A DNA stretch of 64,000 bases from Zygnema cylindricum (GCA_037447655.1 JBBHKE010001915.1:137599-201598), one strand, 5' to 3'. Counted from the first letter of the stretch, positions 10,290 to 23,604 are shown. A program made the numbers and translations. Notes: generated by a model not told the origin, from the sequence alone.

Positions 10290-13200
10290 ATGGTCTTTTT
10301 TGAAGCATGTGTTGATTCCGTGGAATCCGCCATGGCAGCAGAAAAAGGTAGGGGGCCTCTCGGGTTTTTTTATTTGAATTGAAAATATAGCAGACTGAAG
10401 AGAGCTATACTTCTTATCGCTATCAACTTCAATGTTTTTTTCGGCCTTTAAACTAATTTTTCTCCGTGCACACTTGTCCGATTATTAATGCGACGGTTGC
10501 GGTGGAAGGTAAGATTTCCGATTGGCAGTTTTATTTTCCAAGCGGACGCGTGTGCACGTAGGAAAGATGATTTAAATTTGCAAGTTAAAATAGCAATAGA
10601 CTATGTAGGTTAGGCGTGTTTCCAAATTCTTGACAATTTAAGATATGTTGAACCCTAGAAGACCCTGCCAATACTGCTATTTTCCCTACTCCTATTCAAT
10701 TTTAATTGTTGTTTAAGTTAATATCACTGATTCGGTCGTGTGTTTTTTGACCTAAATTCACAAAATCGTGTTAACAGATTTTATTAAGAGAATGGTGGCA
10801 GCAAGTTGACCACGAGACCTAACTTTAAATTAGCATTATTTTAAGGCTGATATTCTTCTATCTTTGATAGTTAGATTTTGATCTTAATTTCGATGTTCTT
10901 TTTTTCCACTGGCGAAAAATGTTGTGGATGAATTTATGTACATAGGATAATTTGTCTCAACTAATGAGATAGGAATAATTTATAAGGAAAATCTCGTGAG
11001 AAGATTTTATATGTTAAGAGATTTGAGAAGAAGGAATAAATCCATTTTATTAGGATAACAAGAACTCGTGAAATTCTCATTTGCATTATAAGCCCGGAAT
11101 AACAAAAGATATTCCTGGAGGCTGTTTGACTTTATCCAACTTTGATTCATGCTGACTGGTACGAAAACAACCATTGTTTTGTACATTTATTTGTTTCTTT
11201 GTTTATTTTGCCTATAAAACTTACATTCATGGATTGTTAAGATTCTCTTAAAATAGAGTTGTTTCAATGTTTAAAGAGTAATTTGCAATTTAAAAAAGAA
11301 GTGCATTGAATCCCATGAATTTGCTACTTTCGGCTGGCGATAAAAGAGCTTTTTTTAATTCACAGTTTTTTTTCAGTTAATCTGATTTCGTTGGTCTCAA
11401 GTCAGATTAACTACACCGTCCATCGCTATTGGAGCTGCATTGGTTAGTTGAATTTTTGACATTGGACTATCGCAAATGTAATGGGAATTCTACACCGTGT
11501 ATCGTTATTAACGTCAATGACACTACATCAGTGCCCCTAAATTTGACTCCTTGAACCGAAATTGTATCAACAACACAAATTTTTTTTTTCCTAACGTTAA
11601 TTCTTTCAACGGTTCAGAATCAGCCACGTCAGGCTGGAGGGCCTTTGTTTCCTACGTGTATGAAGTTCAAACATTTTTGTTTTTGTTTTTACTTTTAAAT
11701 ATTGTAGTGAATGCTATCCAGACAACATGCTCGGTAAACATGCATTGACCTTTCGCTTTAGCTCTGGAGTCATTAGGTTTTCGAAAATTTCTTTTATTTG
11801 ATCACCATTTTGTCTTTTTCTTTTGTCTTATATTGACAGGTGGCGCTTCCCGGTTGGAGCTTTGCTCAAATCTTTTGGAAGGAGGCACCACTTGCAGCTT
11901 TGGGAGTAAGTCTCTTACTGATTTTATGAAGTGGAGAAAATGAGAGCATATTTTATATGTTTTCTTCAAATTTTCAAAAGAAAATATTGTACTCAGTAAG
12001 CTTCAGAGCAAATGACCAAATTAAAAGTGTATAGTATCCCAAATTTTTCCCAACTTTAGAATAATGCTCTGACCTTTGCCTCCAATTGTTTTGGGAAGTC
12101 AAGGAGAGTAGGGTACAGGGAAGAAGGAAGGGAGAGCGGAAAGCAAGGAAGAGAAATAAAGAGATGAAGATAATTTACTCTGTCCAGGGATTAGAGGGAA
12201 AAAAATCTCGATTAGGCACTTAACCAACACTATTTCCGCAACAAATGCTCAGGATGAATCTCCTCTCTGTCTCTCCTCTCTCTCCTCTCTCTTGATTATG
12301 TATATTAAACTACAGTTTACCTCAGATTTTAGCACATTGATTACCTTGACAAATTGCTAATTATATGTTTCCATGTAGTGAAGCCCATATATCTAAAAAC
12401 GACCACAATTGTTTTGTCCTTGGATGTACATTTTTGTCTCCATCTCCTTAGAAAACTTAGTGTTTTTTTTTGTTTTTCCTAGGAGTTTTCCTTTCTCACT
12501 GTGTCACTCTTATTAGTTGACAACCTATTCTCAATGTCATCCTTCATGATCTTATCCCTTTTTTTTTTACTTTGTTCAACCCTTAAAACAACAATTTACC
12601 GGCTTTCTTTGAGGAAAAAAACTAACTTCCAAAACTCCCAAGACTCAAAAATCCCAAACTTTCTCACTCTCAAAACTCCTCAAACCTTTCAAAAACTCTG
12701 AAACTTTTGAAACTTTGAAAAACTCTCCTCACAACTCTCTAAAACTCTCCTAGCAACTCTCCTCAAAACTCTCCTCGAAACTCTCCTTAAAACTCTCTAA
12801 AACTCTTAATACAATTTGGTTTTTCCTCTTGCAGTGCTCCGATTGGTGAAATCCCGCGTGGGCATTCCCATCCATGTCTTAATCCGCCCGAGATCCGGAG
12901 ATTTCCTTTACTCCCAGGAGGAATTGGGGGTACCTTTTCCACATTTTTTTGGTCAAAAAGAGGAGAAGGGGGAATGGGAGGATGAGAGGATTTTCCTAAT
13001 GAGAGGATGGTGGTAATGTCACATACAGACATATTTTTCCGGCGCATAGTTCATAAGTACGGATTTGGCTACGTTATGCGTTTCTAATTCGAATTGTTGT
13101 ACTCTTATTTGAATCGTACGTAGTACAATTTTGATAAAGACATGCGATATGGTCTCATTTTCCTCAGGAAATGCCCACAACCAGTTGACATAAATTGGGC

Positions 13201-16200
13201 AGAATTAAGGTTTATGCCACAGTCATAAATTTTGGGTAAAATTATAGTGATGTTTTCACGAGAGCCGGGAGTTTGGTTTCTTTCCGATTCAATTTGCTCG
13301 CGTCAGGCTTTTATGGTTGTTTCCTCTTTAAAACCAAAATTTGAAAGTAATTTCTTTCAAAGAAATCAATAATTTCAGAAGCTAATCTCGCTCTGAAGTT
13401 GTATCTCGTGGAAGTAACGGAAATTTCTCTTTAACCCTATCATCTTGTTGGTTCTTTAAGCCGAGGACGGATTAGATTTGTGTGTTTAATGAGTATGTAG
13501 TGTAATATTGTGCCTCTCTCTCTCTCTCTTTCTCTTGCAATCTCTTTCTTTCTCTCCCTCTCCCTCTCTCTCTCTCCCTCTCCCTCTCCCTCTCCCTCTC
13601 CCTCTCCCGTCGAATTCTTAGAGATTCTTGAGGATGCATACTCATGTATCGTAAGTTACAATTATTTGCATAATTTTTTTGAAAGGTTCCTCCAGTTTGT
13701 GGTACGGAAATCCATATTAACAACAAAAACACCATTATCAATGCTATTATCGATAAGTTTTTTTAAGTTTTTGTGAACGAAACATTTTTTTTTTTTTCTA
13801 ATAATAAAATTGATCGTGTCACACACCAATAGCTGGGAGAGGCGTAACAAAAGGCGTAACAGGAGGGTCAGGGAGAGGAGACTTTCTTTGTCTCCAGTTT
13901 TGATCTTTCAAAGCTCCAGTTTTTATTTTTTTGGGATTTTTTTTTGGTAGGTGATGATGGAGGATATCCGAATGACGAAACAGGAGGGAGGAGAGGGAGT
14001 AGTTTTGGGAATTTTGACTCCACAGGGAGACGTGGACACCGGTAAGTTTAAACCTTTGCCAGTATCAAAAACGAACAATGTTTTTCAGGATTTCGAGGCT
14101 TTTAAAGAGTTTTCGGTTTTTGTCCACATTCCTTTTCTTTGTTTTTTGCTTTTTTTTTTTTGTTTTTTTTTTTTGGGCAGGTTTTTGCCAAACCCATTAT
14201 TATGGGCCTCTGGGGAACAGTGCAGTTAGAGCCATTGCTGAATCTTTGTCGAAAACTTTTTTTGGACGTAACATTTCATCGAGCTTTCGATTTGACCAGA
14301 GACCCCATTAGTTCCCTCAGGGTAAAAGGTTATTCTTATCTTTTATTTCCATTGGTGCATTTTGTTTTATCTTTTTATCTTTTTCTTTTTCGGTCTTACT
14401 ATGTTATGGTGATATTCCAGATTCAGTAACCGATTCGTAGCACACCTTTACATGTAAACAGCCATTTACTCATTAAAAATAAAAATTTGTGAAAAATACT
14501 CTATTTGTGAACTAGTTCTATTCGCAGAAAATAATTTAATGGTTTCAGAAAATTGTAGTAAATATAGCGTGGATCGTTGCTCATATGGCCATACTCAGTA
14601 AGATTTTATTCTGACCGTAGAATTTACAAAAGTTAGGAAGGTACAACTCTTAGAGTCGATAACAATATTTCGGGTACCAATTTTTTTTAGCCTTCGATTA
14701 TGAAATTTCATGTGTAAGTTGCCAGTTGTGTTAACGGCTAAAGGTTGTACACTTCAACCCAACCTCGGTTTAGAATCATTAATTATAATTTGCATGGATT
14801 TACTGTAAATCAGAGTAAAAATTATCCTATCCAAAACCAAATGAAACATGGAGCAAAAGAAAAAAAAAACTGATTTTCTTTACGACTTTTTTAAAACAAC
14901 ATAACAAGCGGAGCATGATTTTGGGGTAACTTATGCAGCAATGAAAAGCTGCAAAAGCAGAGGCAGAACAAAGAACATGGTATTATTTCCTCCAAATAGG
15001 TATCTTCCCTAAGCAAAAAACATAATCTTTTTCTGTCGGGTTTTTCTGCAGAAACTGATATCGTTAGGAATTCGCAGAGTTCTTACTTCCGGGCAGCAAC
15101 AAACTGCTGCAAAAGGAATTCCACTCATTCGCTCTCTCGTGGAAACTTCTCAAGGGCGGATTTCGATAATGCCAGGCGGTTAGTTTCTGCTAATTTTCGT
15201 TATAAGTTTATTTATTTGTTGTTTTTCACATGTCGGTCACCTTGTATGGTGCGAATTGCATTAGCGAGTTTAGGTTGAATGCTAATCCATGTTAATGGTG
15301 GTAGAGTACACCGCCCACCATTATTAGAGTAGGGAACTATTAACGTTAACAGTAAATTATGTTTTGCAATGGGTCTTATTGTGATCCACTAGTTAAATAG
15401 TGTTGTTAACACTTATTTATGATTTCTGGTCAAAGAAACTCTACCTGGAATTGAAGTGATTAATTCTAACAGTGATGGGCAGTGTAGTTAGGACGAGGTG
15501 TGTTTCATACAAACTCAGGTTGTATACTAATCAAATTCATGTACTTCACCTTGTTGAACTTTTAAGTAGTTAGTAAAATAGTGTTTTTGTACATTATATG
15601 GACGACAATTATTGTGGTGAGTATTGTAACTTAAAGGGACATTTCACCCTTCGTGAAACTTGTAAAGAATTGGTGGTACTTCTTCTTGCTGAAGACGAAT
15701 CATTTTTTGTTTCCTTTCGTCCTTTCAGAAGCCATAGTAAGTTAACAGATTGTACAAAAAGTTTGATTTTTTTGTTGAAAATATGGTGTGTTGTAATCTC
15801 CAATTGCTTTGATCTTTATGCTTCCAAAAAAATGGTACTGTCGTTTTTGATAAGTTTGTGTATATGGCCCTGTTTGCCGTATTCACAACGACGGTCTACT
15901 TCATTTCAAGGCCTCAAAATATGAGAACAACCAAAGTATAGAGATTCTTTTTGCTTGTTTCTTCATGTTGTTTTAAAGGTGTATTTTGCTGTTTTATTTG
16001 TTATATTATGGAACAGGAGGTGTTAGTGAAATTAATATTGCTGAGATTCTTCGTGGAACGGGAGCACAAGAGTTCCATGGTTCGGCTCGTGTGATAAAGA
16101 CAAGCAGAATGGAATATGTGAATCCTCACTGCTCCTTGACAGCCCCAGGGTGTGTATAACTGGGGAACTGGTTATCGGACTATCATGATATGTATTACAA

Positions 16201-16642
16201 AATGTAATGGCATTGTCCATTTGTACGAAGACTGGAGATTTTTTTACTCTATTCTTTGCGAACTCTGTACCTCTTGTCCTTCTTGTCCTTCTTACGGTAC
16301 AGCAATTGTATGGTTACAAACAGGGTACAACGGGGCGAAAATTATAAACAATCAGAGGCGAAAAAAGACCCCCCGATTATGTATTAAAATATCATAGAAG
16401 TTGTAAAATTCGGTGGGGAATTATCATGGGATAAGGAAATTTGAAGGCATTTGGGCCACTGGTTGGGACATTGGGAAAGGTTTTTCTGTAGTATGTTTTC
16501 AAAACCCTTTTTTTCCCTTTCTTTTCGCGGGTTTTTATGCAGAGTGATGAGGGATGATGAGATGATGGTGACATCAGAAGAGAGAGTGAAACAAATTATT
16601 CGGGCAGCCCAGTTGGCAGAACAGGAGGTTGGGGGGAACTGA
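10290..16642 (+). CDS. CUTC: CutC-type copper homeostasis protein
   Basis: Eight exons: 10290..10347, 11840..11905, 12835..12929, 13951..14041, 14221..14321, 15052..15178, 16017..16149, 16543..16642. All introns are GT-AG, phases agree, and the spliced length of 771 nt gives 256 residues, the usual CutC size. Family motifs are in order: FEACVDS at the N-terminus, GGASRLELC (about 20-28), IRPRSGDFLYS (58-68), TFHRAFD (121-127), RVLTSG (146-151), MPGGG (about 176-180), then EFHGSAR. CutC proteins form a TIM-barrel and are linked to copper binding and tolerance, but the exact activity is unsettled even in bacteria and animals. The start is the first ATG of the conserved first strand; there is no organelle signal, so it is probably cytosolic. 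The exon 5 acceptor at 14221 was chosen over the AG at 14180 because only it keeps the frame and the family sequence. Confidence 0.93.
11411..11530. repeat. TIR-like ends of the TA-flanked MITE family in CutC intron 1
   Basis: Two words of the form TACACCG followed by ATCGCTATTGG or ATCGTTATTA occur at about 11411 and 11491. They match the termini of the MITEs at 8299 and 29915. No matching opposite end is found, so these are probably remnants. Confidence 0.45.
12590..12805. repeat. degenerate AACTCTCCTCAA tandem repeat in CutC intron 2
   Basis: About a dozen imperfect units of AAACTCTCCTCA(A) run up to the splice branch region before exon 3. The repeat ends roughly 30 bases upstream of the acceptor at 12834. 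Confidence 0.7.
13511..13612. repeat. (CT)n / (CCTCTC)n microsatellite in CutC intron 3
   Basis: Pure pyrimidine tract that changes from CT to CCTCTC units toward its right end. Open frames across it are low-complexity artefacts. Confidence 0.9.
15309..15484. mobile_element. 176-bp TA-flanked MITE in CutC intron 6
   Basis: The left end CACCGCCCACCATTATTAGA is matched by the inverse of the right end (CACTGCCCATCACTGTTAGA). TA flanks at 15307..15308 and 15485..15486. Same terminal pattern as the MITE at 8299, but a shorter element. It lies wholly inside an intron and does not touch coding sequence. Confidence 0.75.
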
Positions 16643-17060
16643 CGGAGAAGGAGAGAGGGAGAACAGGGAGATAATTGAAATAGAGGGAGGGAATGGAAGC
16701 AGAACAGGGAGAGAACAGGGAGAGAAGAAGGGAAGGGTAGGGAGATGATAGGGAGATGATAGGGAAACGACAGGGAGAGAATAGGAAGAGAATAGGGAGA
16801 AATTATTGAGAGAGTAGAGGGGGGAGAGCAAGTGAATAGGAAGAGAATGAGGAAAAGGGGAAGAATAGGAAGAGAGTGAGAATGGGAAACGGGACAAGTT
16901 GATTGGACGAGGATAGGAGAGGACAGGGAGAGAGAAGAGATTAAGGAAAGCAACAGGGAGAGAATCGGAAGAAAATAGGGAGAGGAAGAGAAAGGAGAGC
17001 AAAGAAAAGAGAAATGGAAATGAAAGTAAGAGATTAGGAAGAGTAAAGGAAGGCAGGCGC
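16643..17060. repeat. AGGGAGA-type purine repeat downstream of CutC
   Basis: Imperfect repeats of ACAGGGAGAGAATAGGAAG begin right after the CutC stop codon. They may form its 3' UTR. Long Ser/Leu/Phe frames on the minus strand are artefacts of this composition. Confidence 0.8.
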
Positions 17061-17412
17061 ACGGGTTTTACTGTTGGTGCAAGTGATTTTCACAATAAAC
17101 AGATGGGAACACCTTTTGTACTTTTCAAATTGCCCTTGATTGAAAATCAAATGCAGTGGCCTTATCACAAATAAACCGAGGCTGATTGTTTTTCTTTTTG
17201 TAAAGTAAAACATTATTTATATTAAGGAATACGAAGAATACTTTTCTGCTCCAAGTAAGGAAGAAGATCACAAAGTTCTCGTTAGGTCGTTGGTGTGCTT
17301 CTGAGGTTCAGAAATAATATGGGAATCTCACTGTATGACGAGCCTTTCTTTTAAGCCTCGGTGGCTTCTTGTTAAGAAGTTTTTCATCATAGTCATCATC
17401 GACTTCTCATAA

Positions 17413-17670
17413 TCAAGAACTTTGTTTCCTGCAATAAATTAATTTTGGTGAAGGGACAGATTTTGTATCTGCAATCATCTGTCCATCTGGTTTGTACACA
17501 AGTTTAATTCTTTTGTCTTCCACTTTCTCCCTCAAAAAACTTTGTTTGATGTCCATATGTTTTACCTTAAAATGATGTTTTGGATTTGCTGCTATTGCAA
17601 TGGCAGCTTGGTTGTCAAAAAACGCATTTTGCACTCCACATTTCATAAATCCAAGCTCTTGAAGATACAT
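17413..17670 (-). pseudogene. Ty1/copia RNase H fragment
   Basis: The minus-strand frame contains DNQAAIAIAANPKHHFKVKHMDI and KSVPSPK-like blocks that match the RNase H end of the copia elements E1 to E4 (for example 44463..44894). No LTR or other domain is beside it. It is an isolated, old fragment about 250 bp long. Confidence 0.85.
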
Positions 17671-18240
17671 AGCTATGTAGATAAAGGTGACGAACTCAAA
17701 TATCTTTCTTGATTGAAGGCTTTAATTCATAAGTCATCTGGATGTTTTGTCTTTAGTTTGAAACACCTGTGGTGGTTCCTTCTGGCACATTCAAACCTAA
17801 AAGGAATATGGAACTGCTGTTTGTGTTAGAAGCTATTGTGTGTGATTATGAAGGCCTTTTGTCTAACCATTACTCGTGCGAGAGATCCATCGTTTTGGTT
17901 TAAGGGTTTTATTGCTGTCTGACTAGTCAGTATGATCCTTCTGAATACTTTTTCATATGCGCCATATAATACTGTTGCATATGATCGCGACACTTTGCGT
18001 AAGAAGTTTCCTTACACTCGACCCTGAAACCACCCTCTGAACCCTATGATTTCTGCAAAATACTCTACATGAGCATATTCTTTATTTTGGTTTATATCGT
18101 ATGGAGATGTATCGAGGGCTCTTTTGGATGCGATACACCAAAAGTATCGCATTACGATTATTGTCGCTTCACCCAATACGCAACTCTTGCCGTACTGTAC
18201 TTTCCGAGCAACTCGGCAGCATCGGTGGCCATGCCCAGAT
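17671..18240. other. intergenic DNA, no gene seen
   Basis: Between the copia scrap and the G-box cluster. I see no coding signal or clear repeat. Confidence 0.5.
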
Positions 18241-18242
18241 GC

Positions 18243-18609
18243 CACGTGATCATCCCAAACTCTTGAACGACGTTGGAAAATACGGTACGGACAACTACAT
18301 GACAGGATCCATAAAACTAGGAACAAAAAGAAGATTTGATATGTCCAATGAAGCCTGCGAGGATGCCACGTGCTCCTCGCGGAATCTAATGTTGACGTGG
18401 TCGTCTTCTACTCACGTGGCTCCGTACTAGTCGGTGTGGCATTGCCATTAGAAACCTCCTTCACACGTGACGAGTTCTCCCGTGATTGGACTTTGAACAC
18501 TCCTCGGCTCCTCTTTCCTTAGCACAACAGAAATCGGTTTCGCATGGAACGGCATTTCCAGTTTAGCCATCGAAGCTGAGGAAGCAGGAAACGGCCGAGT
18601 AAGAGAGTC
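18243..18609 (+). promoter_or_regulatory. promoter region with clustered G-boxes (CACGTG)
   Basis: CACGTG occurs at 18243..18248, 18367..18372, 18413..18418 and 18464..18469, all within 370 bases upstream of the start codon at 18610; a fifth lies in exon 1 at 18657..18662. Several are in the fuller context GCCACGTG or CACGTGGC. G-boxes are bound by plant bZIP and bHLH factors in light, ABA and stress control. The cluster is seen directly; the regulation is inferred. Confidence 0.6.
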
Positions 18610-21600
18610 ATGGCTTTTTCAGCTCGAAGGCAGCAGTTGCTGCTTTGTCGGAATGCCACGTGGCTGCTGCAGAATGAGGTAAGCAGACGCCAGCTGGAAA
18701 GAAAGAGTTAGTCTGGAAGGATAGTCTGCAAATGAAAGTGGGAGCATTTGAGCCAATTTTCAGTCTTACTGTTGGAGTACTCCGGAGAACAGAAAGATTT
18801 ATTCTTTGCAGTTTGAAATGATAGAAAAAAAGAGCGAGAAAGGTGGAGAGGAAAAAGAGTGCAGTTTGGGAATAAATGAAGGGAAGTCGAATGAAAGAGG
18901 AGGATTTGGAGGGAGAAAGAGAGCACAGACATAGACGAAGCGAGAGGGAGAGCGAGGAAGAGAGGGAGCGAGAAACAAGAGGGAGAAGAAATATTATAAG
19001 GAAAGAGAGGGCATAGTGTAGGCGTCCAGTAATGACAGTGAAATTTGAAGAGAAAGTTCAGAAATTAAAATATCAATCATAAAACTAAGGAGGCTCTCAT
19101 GTTGCTTGTTTAATTTCTACCCTAAAAGTTTTTAGCTCCTATGTTCTACCTTAGAAAATGCTGCATTGCAACTGTTTCTTCCAACTGCATTCCTCTCATC
19201 CCTGCATCTGTCCTCTGTCAGCAGGGCATCAGAAATGCCTCCACGTGTACATCTGTGGTGCTCCGACGGTACGGTCCTCCAGAGCGTCTGGAAGTCGATA
19301 CTAATTCCCCTATTCCAGAGCCATCGGCCAATGAGGTTCTAGTGCAAGTGAAGGCAGTGGCTGTGAATCCCCTTGACATGCGGGTGAGCGTAACGTGAGT
19401 TTTTTTTTTTTTTTTCTTTTCCAATGATGACGTATTTAGGTTTCTCTTTAAGCGAATGCTCAGTTTCCTCTCGCTCGACCACTGACATTGGTCGTAGTTG
19501 TGATGGGTTTGTGGGACATTTGCAGATGAGAGAAGGCTATGCTAAGTCTCTCTTCGCGCCCCTTTTGCCTTTAATTTTAGGACGAGATGTGAGCGGTGTC
19601 GTAGTGCGAACAGGAAAATGTGTTGGGAGCCGTTTTCAAGAAGGGCAGGAAGTTTTTGGAGCTCTTCATCCAACGGCCGTTCGAGGCACATATAGTCAGT
19701 ATGCTTTGCTGGAGGGAAGTCAACTTGCTTTAAAGCCGCCTTCTGTGTCCCACGTGGTATAGTTTACACCTCTATAAATTTCAAAAGTTTTTGCTGGTAT
19801 AATTGATTTTTTTTTTTGCTATCACGGGTCTCACCAGCTGGAGTATGCTTAAAAGCAACATCCAGCTGAAGTATTGGAGAGGTTGAACGACAGAAATTGC
19901 CATATTTTCATGGGAGAAATGAAAGAAGTTTACATGCTTTGCAGGAGGCGGCTGCTGTTCCGTTCGCCTCACTGACTGCATGGAGAGGTCTGGCAGATAC
20001 TGCCAAAGTCAAGGAGGGGTAAGCTTTCTGCTCTTAATGAAACCAACCAGGGGAGCTTGAAGTGCGGATAAGGAGAGGGAGAGGGAGAGGGAGAAGGAGA
20101 GGGACAGAATGTTCACTCTCAGCCAGTGAGGTTAGCCTGAATTCCGGGAGAAATGTTTTATTCCAGGCAGCGAGTGCTTGTTATGGGAGGAGGTGGAGCT
20201 GTGGGATTGGCCGCTATCCAACTGGCAGTTTCTCTAGGATGCCACGTGGCAACCACCTGTGGTGACAGCAGCATGGAGAAGGTTCAACAGGCTGGCGTGA
20301 TGCAGGCGGTACACTATTCTTCGCCGGTACGGATCCTGTCACGGTCTGTCCATGTTAATAGTTTCCGTTTGGCAGTTTCGCTTTCAGTTTTGTGGGAAGC
20401 AAGAGCCAGAGAACTGATGTGTGTTTTTTGTTAAAAACTCTGTTGTTTTTGTTATTGGGGACTCCTTTTGGGACAGAAACTGAAGGAGGAACTTGAAGGG
20501 CAGTTTGATGCGGTTTTAGATACAGTAGGAATGCCCGAAACAGAGGCAGATGGGGTGGAGCTTCTTGTACCGGGAGGAACGTATATGACATTGCAGGTAA
20601 AGTGAGGAAATAAATAGACACAGGAATTCTTTCCTTACAATTAAAAAACTTGGTAGAGAAGTCTTTGTGTTCCTGGAAGTTTGGAAAAAGACGATCTGGA
20701 TGAAAACGGGTGTGGCTATTGGGAGTTTTCAGGGAGAGCTTGTGAGTTATTCGGACCGGTACGGTTTGGCAATTGGTGGGGCGATGGCAGCGGGCCGACT
20801 TGCAGAGAAACAATACCAATATCGACAATCGCACAATATCAGTAATTTCCTTTCACTTTATTTTGCCACTCTTCATCTTTGCACGTTTAAGTTGAGTTGA
20901 GTGAAGTCAAATTGAGTCAACTCAAGTGAAACGGAGTCACATTGATCCTCGTCAATTGTAGTTGAGTGAATTGAAGAAAAAGATCAGCCTAATCGGCATG
21001 CGGTGCTAGGTGGAAATAAGAAGTAAAAGGAGTAGATGAAAAGGAGGTAACAAAGGCTTAGTTTTTGTCTCTCAAACTACATGATTTTCATGGTGAGGAT
21101 GCTTGTCAATTAGCAGATTTTGAAAACTCAATATTCTGATATTTTTTTAGAATTTTATCTGTGGTGGGAATGAAATAGACCTAGTCGATAAAATAATACG
21201 TGTCAATGAACCTAGAAAAAAGATAAAGATTAAATACAGAACATTAAATTCGTACAAAAAGAATGAATACACATCATTTTGTCTTTGATTAACATATTTG
21301 GTTGGCAATGGAATTACGAAAGGGACTTTGTAACGATGAAATCAAGAACATTAAATTTGTACGAAATGAATAAAAATGTATCTTTTTGTCATTGGATACG
21401 TATCCGGGTTTTCTATTTGTGTAGACTACTGGTGGACTGTGATGCGTACGGACGAGGAGGGTTTAGAACATATTGCAAACCTAGTAAGTGAAGGTCGTCT
21501 AAAAATTCCGGTGGGAAAAGTAGTTCCTTTAGAGGAGGCGTCCGAGGCTCACAGACTGAGAGAGAGGAGGCTTGTGAGAGGAAAAGTTGTCCTGGAGCCG

Positions 21601-21621
21601 ACGATAAATGATGACCTGTGA
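18610..21621 (+). CDS. mitochondrial NAD(P)H oxidoreductase, RTN4IP1-like (zinc-free MDR family)
   Basis: Eight exons: 18610..18678, 19222..19383, 19526..19756, 19945..20018, 20167..20326, 20477..20596, 20733..20841, 21425..21621. They sum to 1122 nt, 373 residues, close to RTN4IP1-type proteins. The N-terminus (MAFSARRQQLLLCRNATWLL) is basic and hydrophobic, as in a mitochondrial presequence. LRRYGPPE and VAVNPLDMR form the GroES-like domain; the Rossmann nucleotide site is GGGGAVG at about 186-192. The cysteines of the catalytic and structural zinc sites of alcohol dehydrogenases are absent, so it should act as an NAD(P)H-dependent quinone-type reductase. Animal RTN4IP1 supports coenzyme Q synthesis in mitochondria; whether that holds here is inference. 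The last intron uses donor GTAATT. The exon 2 acceptor could also be three bases later (19225), losing one Gln. An upstream G-box cluster suggests light or stress control. Confidence 0.92.
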
Positions 21622-23604
21622 AAAATGAATATGGGCCCTAATCCTGAAATGTAGAGCTTTTGGTGTCTTTTTTAAAGGAGAAGAGTTGTAACATATGCTC
21701 TTTTTGGGTGGTTAGTAGGTTTCTAGAATGGCTTTGAATTTAAGGCTAAAATGCTTCAATTGGAAATAAAATTTCCGAAGTCTCATGTGAAGCATGTTGT
21801 TGGATTTTTTGTAAATTGGGTGGGAAGTAAAAATGTATGATATCGATTTCCCAAGATTCAAAAGAAAACCTGTCCTTGGGTGTATGTGTAGTTTGTAGGA
21901 ACTTCTCAGGATTGTGATCGAAGGGCTAGTTGAAGCAGACATACCATACTAAATCAGGTCCAAATACATTTTAAAGAAGCTCACTGCAACGTTTTCTGCA
22001 GTGATGTGCAAGTCTTCAATAAAGTGGTGGTCAATCTGGAGATGTATTTGTCAAAGTATCATCTCTTACAATTTGTAATACTTCTGAAGGTTTTGCATGG
22101 TGTTAATGCATTCTGAGTGATTGTGGAATTTTTTGGTTCCTGTTAAAGATATCAACAGGCTGATTAGTGGCTGGCTTTTCACTACTTTTTCATGTACAAT
22201 GAAGCTAATTACATTTGTATTTGTGTCTAGGCATCTGGTGCCACAATTGCACGTGGTCTTGTTGCACTAGTTGGATGAACCTGTTGTGAGGTTTCAATAT
22301 TAGTGATACATCCAAATGTCATTTGCATTACATTCACTAATCGTACATCTTCTTGACAGTCTCTTGACAGGGGATTGGCGCACATTTGAGTGTCTGTTGT
22401 TTCTGTTCTTAGGCGGTGTTTGCATGTGCACGTGATTCTATTCTTTGCTTTTGTGGAGTTGGGCAAATGGTGGCGTTCTTAGTTTTGTTTTGAAGCATTG
22501 TGTCTCTTTTTTCTGTATTTATATGACATCTGCATATCATTTGATACTATTTAATTTCTTGGGTTTGGGCATTGTCATTATTCTTATGTTTTCTGAATAT
22601 AGTTCTGTCCAAATCCTGCCATTTCAATTGCAATCAACTCCTGTGTTTTCACCTTTTCAGTGTAATTTCTGTGAGTAGTTTACAACTCCTGCTTGGATGT
22701 TGACTAGCTTAACATCAGAAGGAATTGCAGCTTATACTCATAAAATTACAGAGATCACCTCTCCTGCAAATTTGATGTTGTAGATAGCATAACTTTGACT
22801 GAGAGAATCTGCCGTGTTGTAACCCTCCATATCCTTCAAAAGAGAACATGTAAGCTTTATCTTATGCAACAGTCCCTCGTATCGACTATCGTGACAATTA
22901 TTGCCAGACTGCGATAAAATCTGCACCTGTTCACTTTTGTCTCTTACGATAGGATCCTTAAAAAAATGATCTTAAATTCTGACGTTTCTGTACACTCCTA
23001 CCTTTTCAAGTGCCACTTGCATTTGTTGTCTTGACTAACACCAAGGAAGGGGGAAAAAAACAATTCTAAGCTTGTTCAAAAGGAAATTGTTCAATCATGA
23101 GTGTTCTCAACCATTATGAAATCATTATTTGAGGTCACTGTGTCTTGATCATCTTAATACCATTTGTAAGCTGCTCATAAGGACAGACCATGCTTGAGAA
23201 ATTTACAGCAAGCTGATCAAAGACCCAAGAAACCATGTGCACTCACCAAAGCAAGTTTTCACCGTGTTTCATTTAAACCAGGAGACTTGAACAGAATCTT
23301 GGAACGTCTTAAAGGCAAAAAAAATCATGGTCAAATGATGAAGTCCACTGAAAGAAATGGCATGGATACGTTCCACAACAAAAAAATCACCTGCTGTAAC
23401 AAAAAAAAAGATGTGAATTTAAGGAAACACATAGACAAACTACTTAAACTTGTATGAGGAACCGTATCACATCATTTGGAGCGTTGACTTTTCTTTGAAA
23501 AAAGACGGAACAGGAACAAAAAACACATTAAAATACAGCTGAAAGGGAAAACGACCATCAAACATGCTTTACAAATACAGATTTACAAAACTCCATAGAA
23601 CTGC
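21622..23604. other. intergenic region between convergent genes, no intact gene
   Basis: This separates the 3' ends of the oxidoreductase (+) and the hydratase (-). The stretch about 22010..22470 has wording reminiscent of old copia RNase H DNA on the minus strand, but no frame or motif is clear enough to call. The remainder shows only AT-rich DNA. Confidence 0.45.

Noticed and set aside
14180-14220. Alternative acceptor for CutC exon 5 at 14181
   Set aside because: It breaks the phase with exon 4 (one base carried over) and inserts sequence absent from the family; the acceptor ending at 14220 fits both.
16384-17062. Two long minus-strand Ser/Leu/Phe frames downstream of CutC
   Set aside because: Low-complexity translations of an AGGGAGA repeat.
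21960-22930. Old copia fragment on the minus strand between the oxidoreductase and the hydratase
   Set aside because: The DNA has a copia-like feel but no motif or frame is clear enough to support a call.
23194-23457. Lys-rich 87-codon plus-strand frame
   Set aside because: AT-rich 3' intergenic DNA, no homology recognised, no splice or start context.
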